Source: an uncultured Treponema sp. (GTDB lineage Bacteria; Spirochaetota; Spirochaetia; Treponematales; Treponemataceae). Taken from it: a stretch of 64,000 nucleotides of DNA. Location: assembly GCA_910584475.1 (NCBI GenBank), contig CAJUBD010000010.1, positions 1-64,000 of the forward strand. The letters are read 5' to 3'. The notes below the pieces were generated by a model. That model made no database searches and was not told the DNA's origin. It saw only the letters and a list, made by a program, of their open reading frames with translations. This document shows, piece by piece, positions 41,935-49,303 of this stretch; position 1 is the first letter of the stretch; each line of letters starts with the position of its first letter. A program made the position numbers and the translations under genes.

Positions 41935-42090
41935 TTAATACTTCTTGTGTTCGTCAGCCACTGAAAGCTTTTTGCGTCCTTTCGCGCGGCGGCGAGACAA
42001 GATTTTTCGTCCTCCCTTCGTCTTCATTCTCGCGCGGAAACCAAATTTTCTGTTGCGTTTGACTCGACTGGGTTGATATGTCCTTAACAT
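41935..42090 (-). CDS. rpmH: 50S ribosomal protein L34
   Basis: A 51-residue basic protein beginning MLRTYQPSRVKRNRKFGFRA and continuing with MKTKGGRKILSRRRAKGRKK, the unmistakable L34 sequence. It carries a short extension SVADEHKKY. AAAGGAG lies upstream with correct spacing. It is the first gene of the rpmH-rnpA-yidD-yidC-jag set. Confidence 0.97.
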   Translation of the reverse strand: MLRTYQPSRVKRNRKFGFRARMKTKGGRKILSRRRAKGRKKLSVADEHKKY

Positions 42091-42340
42091 GGCATACTCC
42101 TTTATTTTACAGGGAAAATTTCCCCAAATTTTTCATTTGAGTGTTGAATTATATCATATTTTTAGAATTTTAGTCAATATGGGCGCGATGAACGAAATGC
42201 GAAATTTTAATTGAAATAAAAACTCTGGCAATATAGCGCATTATTTTGCACGCCGCCAAAAATGTATTTGCAGAATTTTCTTTCATAAAAAAGATTTTTT
42301 TTGAAAAACTGACGCATGGATTTTCCGTGCGCCACATTTC
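42091..42340. other. AT-rich gap upstream of rpmH
   Basis: It should hold the rpmH promoter: TTGAATTATATCATATTTTTAG near 42145-42165 is very AT-rich, but I cannot fix a -35/-10 pair. No gene or hairpin element is seen. Confidence 0.35.
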
Positions 42341-43225
42341 CTACAAATGCCGCAAATTTTTTCGATAGCCAGAAAGTTCATCTTCGCTGAATTGGCGCAA
42401 AATATCGTCAATTTCGGCGAGCAATTCGGCGCGGTCGTGCGGAAGATTTCCGTGCATATGTCGTAAATTCGATGCACCGAGCGCGGCAAAGTGCGTTGGA
42501 ATTGCAAGACCTTTTATGAGCGTTTTCAGTTCAATATATTTTTCCGTCTCACTTTCCTCTGACCATTTCCCAGCCAACATTTCTGCGTAAAGTTTCGAAG
42601 AAGGTTGAACTGTAAGCATCGACGAGCCAATGATTTTTGGCTGAAGACGATTGAAAATTGCGAGCGTCCGCTCCACACCACGCGCACCGTTTCCTTTTCC
42701 ACTGATTCCTGCCAAATAGAAAAAATTGTAGTCAATCGCCGCTTCGTCAAGCTTGCGACATTGTTCGAGAATGTCGGCGGACGAATAGCCTTTGCGCATG
42801 AATGCGAGAGCATCGTCATCTCCTGTTTCTACGCCGATGGTGATTCCGTTGTAACCCGCGCTTCGCAACTGTTTGAGTTCCGCTACACTTTTCGGAGCGA
42901 TGTCAGTAATCCGCGCAAAGCATCCCATTGTTTTTAGTCGAGAAAGATGCTGTTTGGCAAGGAACGCAATTCGCCTAAGTTTTTCCGCTGTCAGCACGAA
43001 TGGATTCGCGCCAGTAAGAAAAAGGCGTGTCGCACCTGGCACAAGTTGACTTAATTCTTTTAAGTCCTCCACGATTTCCGCTTCTGATGACATTCGAAAT
43101 TTGAATGGCACATCTTCATACAAAGTGCAGAACGCGCATTTATGGTGCGTGCATCCCTCCGTTACTTCCAAAAGTGCCGACCAAGCCTCATAGGGCGGCC
43201 TCCAAATTGTTCCTGTGAAATGCAT
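42341..43225 (-). CDS. Radical SAM protein
   Basis: A 294-residue radical S-adenosylmethionine enzyme. The cluster motif near residue 25 is VTEGCTHHKCAFCTLYE: three Cys spaced CX4CX2C, not the classical CX3CX2C, as seen in one uncharacterised group of the superfamily. The barrel continues with LFLTGANPFVLTAEKLRRIA, SAGYNGITIGVETGDDDALA and KGYSSADILEQC. The last third has LTVQPSSKLYAEMLAGKWSE. The substrate is unknown. The start at 43225 follows AAGGAGAAT. It is divergent from an HxlR-type regulator, whose likely operator lies between them, so redox or electrophile control is plausible. Confidence 0.87.
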   Translation of the reverse strand: MHFTGTIWRPPYEAWSALLEVTEGCTHHKCAFCTLYEDVPFKFRMSSEAEIVEDLKELSQLVPGATRLFLTGANPFVLTAEKLRRIAFLAKQHLSRLKTMGCFARITDIAPKSVAELKQLRSAGYNGITIGVETGDDDALAFMRKGYSSADILEQCRKLDEAAIDYNFFYLAGISGKGNGARGVERTLAIFNRLQPKIIGSSMLTVQPSSKLYAEMLAGKWSEESETEKYIELKTLIKGLAIPTHFAALGASNLRHMHGNLPHDRAELLAEIDDILRQFSEDELSGYRKNLRHL

Positions 43226-43333
43226 AAAATTCTCCTTGTTAATTTTCCTTGATATGAATTGCATTTTTTTACGCTTTTCTATAAAATAATGATATGCAGT
43301 ATTAAAATTCAAGAACTGTCTTTATTTAGTATT

Positions 43334-43350
43334 AGTATGAAAAATATACT
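43334..43350. promoter_or_regulatory. Likely HxlR operator
   Basis: A perfect AGTAT-N7-ATACT dyad in the gap between the radical SAM gene and the HxlR-family gene. It resembles the TACT-N7-AGTA-like dyads bound by YodB/HxlR-type regulators of Bacillus. Confidence 0.6.
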
Positions 43351-43427
43351 ATAAAATAAAACGATTTCAATCATTTAAAATTTTACAGTTGCTTTACAAC
43401 TTACAAAATTTTTAATTAGGAGCGAAT

Positions 43428-43823
43428 ATGGCGAAAGGCAAATTTCTCAAACGGGAAGTAATGGCACATTGTGTGCCAATGAGCATTTTGCAGTCGGTAC
43501 TTGGAGGGAAATGGAAGTTTTTGATTTTATGGTATATCGCGATTGACGAAAAGTTGCGATTCAGCGAACTTCTGCGCCATATCGATGGAATCACGCAGTC
43601 AACTCTCACCAAACAATTGCGCGAACTTGAAAACGACGGTTTCATTATTCGCAAAGTTTATCCAGAAATTCCTCCAAAAGTCGAATACTCGCTTAGCGTC
43701 ATTGGAAAAAGTTTCGTTCCCATTCTCACGCAGATGATGCTTTGGAGTCAGAAACATTTGTGCGAAAAAAATTACAAAAGTCCGTATTCATCAAAAGAAA
43801 TTCGTCGGCTACTCGGAAAATGA
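43428..43823 (+). CDS. HxlR-family transcriptional regulator
   Basis: A 131-residue winged-helix regulator of the HxlR (MarR-like) type. Cys15 sits in AHCVPMSILQSVLGGKWKFL, the position of the redox-sensing cysteine in YodB/HypR-like proteins. The recognition helix is ITQSTLTKQLRELENDGFII, followed by the wing YPEIPPKVEYSLS and a dimer helix. GGAGCGAAT precedes the ATG. It probably controls itself and the divergent radical SAM gene through the dyad at 43334-43350. Its stop is 13 bases from the end of the convergent dciA-like gene. Confidence 0.9.
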   Translation: MAKGKFLKREVMAHCVPMSILQSVLGGKWKFLILWYIAIDEKLRFSELLRHIDGITQSTLTKQLRELENDGFIIRKVYPEIPPKVEYSLSVIGKSFVPILTQMMLWSQKHLCEKNYKSPYSSKEIRRLLGK

Positions 43824-43836
43824 TGTTGGTATTTGA

Positions 43837-44376
43837 TTATTTTTTTTTCATTGCTTTGCCGCTCATTCTTACAAAAATTTCTTTTAAATTTTCTGGAAGT
43901 TCTTCATCATTTTTTGAATTTTTATTTTCAGCAAATTTTTTTTCTTTATCTAAAAATCCTTTTTCAAAAAGAATTTTTTCTTCCGCATCGAGTTTTTCCG
44001 AATATTTTTTCATTTCATTAGCGGCAATTTTTTCGCCCGAATCCGCTAATGCCGCATTGCTTCCGTGCACTCGAAATGCGAGCGATTCGATTTTTACATC
44101 AGTGCAAATTCTGTTTAAACCTGTAAGAATAAATTTTTTGTGAAACTGCAACATTTGACTCCAAGCGGGGTGATCTGTTTCCACAAGAAGAATTCCGTTT
44201 TTCAAATCCACAATGCGGCTGTGATCGAAAAGTTGTGAACCATTTCCAGAAATTTTTTGCACAGTTTTTTTCCATGCGTCAAGAATTTTTGTGCCGTCTT
44301 CAAGTTTTTGATTTTCGATATTCTCAAAAAAAGCCGAAACAATTTCTGCGCCAGAAATAAAATCTTTTTCGTTCAT
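43837..44376 (-). CDS. DUF721 / DciA-like protein
   Basis: A 179-residue protein of the DUF721 family, whose best-known members (DciA) load or assist the replicative helicase DnaB. The domain covers about residues 10-110: ISGAEIVSAFFENIENQKLE, ILDAWKKTVQKI, SRIVDLKNGILLVETDHPAW and QFHKKFILTGLNRI. The C-terminal third is charged and probably flexible. The start at 44376 follows TTAGGAAAT; the frame extends further upstream only as low-complexity Lys/Phe sequence. It is placed after recF in the dnaA-dnaN-recF line, the usual place. Confidence 0.8.
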   Translation of the reverse strand: MNEKDFISGAEIVSAFFENIENQKLEDGTKILDAWKKTVQKISGNGSQLFDHSRIVDLKNGILLVETDHPAWSQMLQFHKKFILTGLNRICTDVKIESLAFRVHGSNAALADSGEKIAANEMKKYSEKLDAEEKILFEKGFLDKEKKFAENKNSKNDEELPENLKEIFVRMSGKAMKKK

Positions 44377-44490
44377 TTTCAATTTCCTAATTTTTTTTAA
44401 TTTTAAAAATCGCAATTTTTTCAATTCAAATTTTATTTTAAAATTTTTGCCTAAATTTCTCAAATTAAATTTTTCAATTTTCAATTTCGT

Positions 44491-44646
44491 TCCTTAATTT
44501 TTGAATAGCGAAAAAGTTTCAAGTTTTTCGCTATTCAAAAACGCGACTTCACAATGAAATGAGAAGTCGCAGCGGATGTGCGAGTTTTTGAAAAAAAACT
44601 CGAGTTAAAGTTGACGGCGATATTTTATCCGCCAACTTTAAACGTT
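44491..44646 (+). repeat. Four-hairpin element overlapping the recF stop
   Basis: Stem 1 arms at 44498-44515 and 44524-44541, 18 bp, perfect. Stem 2 GCGACTTC 44543-44550 / GAAGTCGC 44563-44570. Stem 3 CGAGTTTTT 44581-44589 / AAAAACTCG 44594-44602. Stem 4 44604-44617 / 44629-44643. The recF stop codon (44638-44640) lies inside the right arm of stem 4. Confidence 0.88.
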
Positions 44647-45735
44647 CCATTCGCCTTTTTCCACATGAAAAATTTTCGTGGTGGAACGCTTGTACCGTTC
44701 ATAAGGTTCGCCCGGCAAAAATGTGCAAAAAAGCTGTTCGTATTCCGGCAAAAGCGAAGTGATTTTTTGACGCTTTTCAGGATCAAGTTCGAGCAAAACG
44801 TCGTCCATCAAAAGCACAGGTCTTTCCTTTATCGTTTGGCTATAAAAAACTGCCTGACTTACGCGAAGCAAAAGCGCAATGAGACGGCGTTGTCCCATCG
44901 AAGCTATTGGCACAAAATTTTTTCCATTTCGCAAAAATTGAATTTTATCGCGATGAGGTCCGCTCAATGTCGTTCCGAGCAAAAAATCTTTTTCTCGATT
45001 TTTTTCCAGCAAATTCAAAATTTCGTTTTCACTCGGAATGCGCATGGAAATTCCGTCATTCATCTCTTTCCATGAAGGTTCGTAGGAAATTGAAACGCCA
45101 TCGATTTCCGTGACCTGTTCGTAAAGTCGCGTAAAAATTTCGTTGAACTTGAACAAAGCCAATTTTCGTTGCTTTTGAATTTCCAATCCATTTTGCGCAA
45201 GTTGAATGTCGTACATTTCAATCATCGAAAATTTTTTTTCTTTAATCAAAACATTGCGATTTTTTAAAGCCTGCCTGTATCGCCGCGACAAATCAATATA
45301 AAGAACATCGTACATTGAAAGACTTTGATCAATAAAAAAACGGCGGTCGGCAGGCTGACCTTCCACAAAACGCAAATCATCGTGACAAAATAAAATGCAT
45401 GGTATTGTGTTTATCAATTCTTTTCTGTCGCGAATTTGCTTTCCGTTTTTTTCGATTCTTTTTTTTCCGTCAACGAAAAAAATGTTCACGCTTCGCATTC
45501 CGCCAGAATTTTCCTGATAAAGAGAGCGCACCGAAAATTCTTTTTCGCCGTTTTTCACGATTTCAGAATCGGCATGCGTCCGAAAAGAATTTCCGTAGGC
45601 GCAATAATAAAGCGACTCCAAAATGTTGCTTTTTCCCTGCCCGTTTTGTCCAACGAAAAAAATTTCTTTCGACGACAAATCAATTTTATCGTTTTTCAAA
45701 TTGCGAAAATTATAAAATGAAACAGAAAGAAACAT
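44638..45735 (-). CDS. recF: DNA replication and repair protein RecF
   Basis: A 365-residue SMC-like ATPase. RecF works with RecO and RecR to load RecA at gaps. The Walker A is near the start: FVGQNGQGKSNILESLYYCA, followed by YGNSFR. Signature LSGPHRDKIQF, with ASMGQRRLIALLLRVSQAVF. The Walker B is VLLMDDVLLELDPEKRQ. Length is normal. The last four codons (EWNV, then stop) lie in the end of a four-hairpin element, so the element supplies the gene's terminus. It is downstream of dnaN after 211 bases. Confidence 0.94.
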   Translation of the reverse strand: MFLSVSFYNFRNLKNDKIDLSSKEIFFVGQNGQGKSNILESLYYCAYGNSFRTHADSEIVKNGEKEFSVRSLYQENSGGMRSVNIFFVDGKKRIEKNGKQIRDRKELINTIPCILFCHDDLRFVEGQPADRRFFIDQSLSMYDVLYIDLSRRYRQALKNRNVLIKEKKFSMIEMYDIQLAQNGLEIQKQRKLALFKFNEIFTRLYEQVTEIDGVSISYEPSWKEMNDGISMRIPSENEILNLLEKNREKDFLLGTTLSGPHRDKIQFLRNGKNFVPIASMGQRRLIALLLRVSQAVFYSQTIKERPVLLMDDVLLELDPEKRQKITSLLPEYEQLFCTFLPGEPYERYKRSTTKIFHVEKGEWNV

Positions 45736-45946
45736 TTTTTTAAGTTATATCGAAATTATGTCGCCATGCCATTTCGAGCAAGCGAATCGCGCAGATAAAT
45801 ATTTTTATAAATTTTTCAAAAAAAATATTTATCAATTTCTCCTAAAATGAATCGCAAGTATTTGACTTTCAAACAAATTTTGAAAAGCAAAATTCGTTTC
45901 ATCAACAAAATCCATTTATTGCGCGCTCGCTTTCTTCGCGAAAATT
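45736..45946. other. Gap between dnaN and recF
   Basis: Contains a 13-bp AT-rich inverted repeat, GATAAATATTTTT / AAAAATATTTATC, at about 45799-45838. No gene seen. Confidence 0.45.
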
Positions 45947-47050
45947 CTAATTCAAATTCATCGTCATTATGACATGAAAATAATCTGATTTCGGCTCGGT
46001 GCGCATAATAACAGCTTTGTTCGGATCAATGAAATCAAACGCAATCCGTTTTTCATTCGTTTTTTTGAGTGGCTCTTCAATATATTTAAAATTGAAGGCG
46101 AGCATAACTTCATCGCCATCATATTGGCACGGAATTTCTTCGTCCGCATTTCCAATGTCGCTTTCAGGCGAAATCAGCGTGAGCTGCCCAGGATTCAATT
46201 TGAAAATTATTCGCGAAGAATTTTTATCTACCATAATTCCAATTCGGCTCAAAGCTTCTTCCAAGTCAATTTTTTCCACTTCAAATTTCTGAGTCAAATT
46301 CTGCGGAATCACGCGGCGATAATTTGGAAATTCTCCTTCAAGCAAAAGCGAAGAAAATTCATAACTGCCAAATTTAAAGAAAATCATTTTGTCAATGACG
46401 GCGACAGAAATATTTCCTTCGTCACCGCAATTTTTCAAAACGCAATTCAATATTTTTGTCGGAACAATCGCAGCCGGAAAATCAGGCACACCTTGTCCGA
46501 TATTCTTCGCTTCGTAAGAAAGTCTGCGGCCGTCCGTCGCGACCATAATCAAATTGTCTTCAGATTTTTCAAAATAAACGCCCATCATAAAATGACGATT
46601 TCCGTCGTCGCTCACAGCAAACGAAGTTTGTTCAATCATTTCCTTAATTTCTTTTGCTGGAACTTCAAAGTAAGGAGCATTTTCGCTCGACTCAATTTCA
46701 GGAAATTTGTCGCTGGCGATGCTTTTCAATTGAAACTTGACTTTTTTGGAAACCGGACGAATCGTAACCAAAATGTCTTTTTGGTCGAATTCAATCATTC
46801 CCGCAGGAGAAGTGGAAAGCATTCTCATAAATTTGTCGCAATAAATTGTCGTAGTTCCTTCCTCTTGAATTTCTACAGGAATTTTCGTGATATAATTTAC
46901 GGTCGCATCCGATGCTTTTATCGTAAGGGTGTTTTCCCGCGCTTCAAGCAAAATATTAGAAAGAATTGAAATTGGACTTTTATTTGCGATGATTTCCTGT
47001 GCAATGGAAATTTCCTTGATCATTGAATTTCGGTCGAACTGAAATTTCAT
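45947..47050 (-). CDS. dnaN: DNA polymerase III beta subunit (sliding clamp)
   Basis: A 367-residue clamp protein, a ring that tethers the polymerase to DNA. Begins MKFQFDRNSMIKEISIAQEI. Three repeated beta-clamp domains: PISILSNILLEARENTLTIK; the middle domain with EMIEQTSFAVSDDGNRHFMM and VATDGRRLSYEAK; and the last with FNFKYIEEPLKKTNEKRIAF, ending in the usual MTMNLN. The ATG at 47050 follows TTGGAGTTTAAA; the open frame further upstream is part of a hairpin element. Length is normal. Confidence 0.96.
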   Translation of the reverse strand: MKFQFDRNSMIKEISIAQEIIANKSPISILSNILLEARENTLTIKASDATVNYITKIPVEIQEEGTTTIYCDKFMRMLSTSPAGMIEFDQKDILVTIRPVSKKVKFQLKSIASDKFPEIESSENAPYFEVPAKEIKEMIEQTSFAVSDDGNRHFMMGVYFEKSEDNLIMVATDGRRLSYEAKNIGQGVPDFPAAIVPTKILNCVLKNCGDEGNISVAVIDKMIFFKFGSYEFSSLLLEGEFPNYRRVIPQNLTQKFEVEKIDLEEALSRIGIMVDKNSSRIIFKLNPGQLTLISPESDIGNADEEIPCQYDGDEVMLAFNFKYIEEPLKKTNEKRIAFDFIDPNKAVIMRTEPKSDYFHVIMTMNLN

Positions 47051-47051
47051 T

Positions 47052-47216
47052 TTAAACTCCAATGAAAAGTCAAAAGCAAATTGGCAACTCGAATGATTGC
47101 AATTTTCGCAATGACTTTTAATATGCGCATAAGCGCACAAATTTATAAATTAAGCTTGCAACGCAAACTTGATATTAATGAAAATCGTCTTATTCATACA
47201 ATTTTCATCATAATTC
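47052..47216 (+). repeat. Four-hairpin element, GTTTGC subtype, in the dnaN leader
   Basis: AAAAGTC...GACTTTT (stem 1), TATGCGCATAAGCGCAC (stem 2), AAGCTTGC / GCAAACTT (stem 3), TAATGAAAAT...ATTTTCATCA (stem 4). Stem 1 starts one base before the dnaN ribosome-binding region, so the dnaN mRNA leader carries it. Confidence 0.7.
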
Positions 47217-47403
47217 CTTATATTTTAAATCGAGAATCCATTCTCAATTTTTTTAATAAAAAATTTTACGAAAAATCCACTTCTTCAATTATATATTAAA
47301 TTTATAAATTTAATAATAGTAATAATAAGGGGCGTGAATTTGTTGAAAATTGGAACAATTTCTTTTTGTTTAAAGAATTGTGACTTTGAAAAATCAAAGT
47401 TTT
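47217..47403. other. Predicted DNA unwinding element
   Basis: Very AT-rich (TATATATTAAATTTATAAAT near 47290) followed by AATAATAGTAATAATAAGG and a GGGGCG cluster at about 47331. The trinucleotide run beside a short GC block resembles the DnaA-trio layout known from Bacillus. Assignment rests on position and composition. Confidence 0.5.
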
Positions 47404-47450
47404 TTTTCCACAAATTTTCAACTTTTCCACATTTTTAAAATTTTTCCACA
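47404..47450. other. Probable oriC: three DnaA boxes with 19-bp period
   Basis: TTTTCCACA at 47404-47412, 47423-47431 and 47442-47450. Each differs from the consensus TTATCCACA at one base. The starts are exactly 19 bp apart, between dnaA and dnaN, where gene orientation also switches nearby. Confidence 0.75.
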
Positions 47451-47506
47451 ATATTATCACCATTATAACACAAATTTTTCTTTTTTGTACATATTATTTT
47501 GAAAAT

Positions 47507-48973
47507 TTATTTTTTTGTTTTGATTTCCTTTATCATCGACTTTATGGCGTTGTCAAGCGTCGCATCGGTTTTTATTAGGCTGTCGATTTTTTTGTAGGAA
47601 GTCATCGCGGTAGAATGATCTTTGCCTCCGAATTCAGAGCCGATTTCCGTAAATGAATTTTCTGTAATTTCGCGCGAAATATAAATTGCGACATGTCGCG
47701 GAAAGGCGATTTTTTTAGTCTGCTTTTTTCCTTTGATGTCGGAAAAAGAAATGTTGTAATAGTCTGCCACGACTCTTTGAATCGCCTCTATGGAAATGTT
47801 TCCGCCGAAATTTGAATTGATTTGTTCTTGCAAAAGTTGCTTGACTGTTTCCAGCGTAATTTTTTTTCCAGTTTCAATCATGAATTCTTCGTAGCCTGCG
47901 ACTTTTTTGAAAGCACCTTCCAAATCACGCACATTGCTTTCAATATTTGCAGCGATGAAATCGATTATGTCGTCGGAAAGATTTTTGTTCATCAAAGCCA
48001 TTTTTTTCAAAAGAATGGCTTTTCGGGTTTCATAATTCGGCGGTTGCATATCAATTCTGATTCCGTTGCTGAATCTTGTTCTAAGTCTTTCCGTGATTCC
48101 TTTTAATTCGCTGATTGGACGGTCGCAAGTGAAAACCATTTGAGAATGCTTTTGATTCAAAGCATCGAAAATGTAAAAGACTTCTTCCTGTAAAGCATCT
48201 TTTCCTTGCAAAAAGTGAATATCATCCAATAAAAAAACGTCAAGATTTCGATATTTATTTTTGAATTTTTGAGTCGTTTTTGTAGTCAAAGAAAGCGTAA
48301 ATTCATTGAGCAAAGATTCCGCGCTCAAATACGAAAGCTTTATTTTTCCTTGCTTTTCATTGTAGATGAAATTTCCAATAGATTCCATTAAATGAGTTTT
48401 TCCTAGACCTGAACCGCCGTAAAGCAAAATCGGGCTATACATTTTGCCGGGATTTTTTGCCGCTGCCATCGACGCTTGATAAGCATACATATTGTTGTCG
48501 CCTGGAACGAAAGTTTCAAACATAAATTTTTCATCCAAATCAGGGTGCTTGAAAAATTGTAGTTTTTCGTTTTCATAATTTTGAGTTGAAGAGTTTTTTT
48601 CAATTTTGATTTCATCGAAAGAATTTTTTTGAGAAATATTTTCTGGAATTTTTTCCGAAGAATTTTCTGCTGAAAAATCAGAAGATTTTTTTTCATTTGT
48701 TACGCTAGAATTTTTTATTTGGAAATTTATTTCGACTTCAGCACCGCAAATTTCTCTGATTTTATTTTTTATGATTTCGATATTTCCGCGTTTGATCATC
48801 GATTCGCGCATGAAGTCGCTCGCTACTGCCACAATGATTGTATTTTGATCATCGCTCACATATTCCAAATTGAACCATAAATTGAATTCATTTTCGCGAT
48901 TCTCTTGCTTGTATTGCGCGCGCAATTGGTTTAGAGATTCTTTCCAAATTTCTTGAAAATTGTTTTCGCTCAT
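47507..48973 (-). CDS. dnaA: Chromosomal replication initiator DnaA
   Basis: A 488-residue initiator. Domain I: NNFQEIWKESLNQLRAQYKQ. Domain II (about 90-140) is a Ser/Asn/Lys-rich linker. Domain III AAA+: Walker A GGSGLGKT at 186-193, Walker B VFLLDDIHFLQGK, sensor motif TCDRPISELKGITERLRTRF. Domain IV: ADYYNISFSDIKGKKQTKKI and the DnaA signature FGGKDHSTAMTSYKKI. It binds DnaA boxes to open oriC. Three boxes lie directly downstream, between this gene and dnaN. The upstream gap to gyrB carries a hairpin element. Confidence 0.97.
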   Translation of the reverse strand: MSENNFQEIWKESLNQLRAQYKQENRENEFNLWFNLEYVSDDQNTIIVAVASDFMRESMIKRGNIEIIKNKIREICGAEVEINFQIKNSSVTNEKKSSDFSAENSSEKIPENISQKNSFDEIKIEKNSSTQNYENEKLQFFKHPDLDEKFMFETFVPGDNNMYAYQASMAAAKNPGKMYSPILLYGGSGLGKTHLMESIGNFIYNEKQGKIKLSYLSAESLLNEFTLSLTTKTTQKFKNKYRNLDVFLLDDIHFLQGKDALQEEVFYIFDALNQKHSQMVFTCDRPISELKGITERLRTRFSNGIRIDMQPPNYETRKAILLKKMALMNKNLSDDIIDFIAANIESNVRDLEGAFKKVAGYEEFMIETGKKITLETVKQLLQEQINSNFGGNISIEAIQRVVADYYNISFSDIKGKKQTKKIAFPRHVAIYISREITENSFTEIGSEFGGKDHSTAMTSYKKIDSLIKTDATLDNAIKSMIKEIKTKK

Positions 48974-49137
48974 AACTTTATATTATATCCTATCTTTACT
49001 TTTTTTTTCAATAAATATATAATGAAAATGGGAAATTTTTCAGGAAAATCATTTTGCAAAAATTGAAAAAATTTTCTTTTTTAAAATTCTTTGATTTGAA
49101 TTTCAAGTTCACGAAACCGCGAAAATTTGAAAGAAAA

Positions 49138-49291
49138 TTAAGGAAACAGTTTCTGAAAATCGCTGAAATGACGCGGTTTCCAGAAACTCAAGTTTGCGTT
49201 GCAAACTTGTATATCAACTGCTTCTTCTCATTTTATCGCGAAGAAGCATAAAAATTAAAGAGCGAAATTGAAATTTCGTTCTTTAATTTTT
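49138..49291 (-). repeat. Four-hairpin element in the gyrB leader
   Basis: Read on the minus strand. Stem 1 arms AATTTCGTTCTTTAATTTTT (49272-49291) and 49250-49269, with one G-U. Stem 2 GCTTCTTC / GAAGAAGC (49220-49227, 49240-49247) with loop GCGATAAAATGA. Stem 3 AAGTTTGC / GCAAACTT (49190-49197, 49201-49208). Stem 4 GTTTCTG / CAGAAAC (49149-49155, 49181-49187) with the CATTTCAGCG loop word. It ends just before the gyrB ribosome-binding site. Confidence 0.8.
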
Positions 49292-49303
49292 ATAGGAGAA
49301 ATA

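Noticed and set aside
47457..47475. A fourth DnaA box near TTATAACACA
   Set aside because: It needs an inserted base to fit and falls outside the 19-bp spacing.
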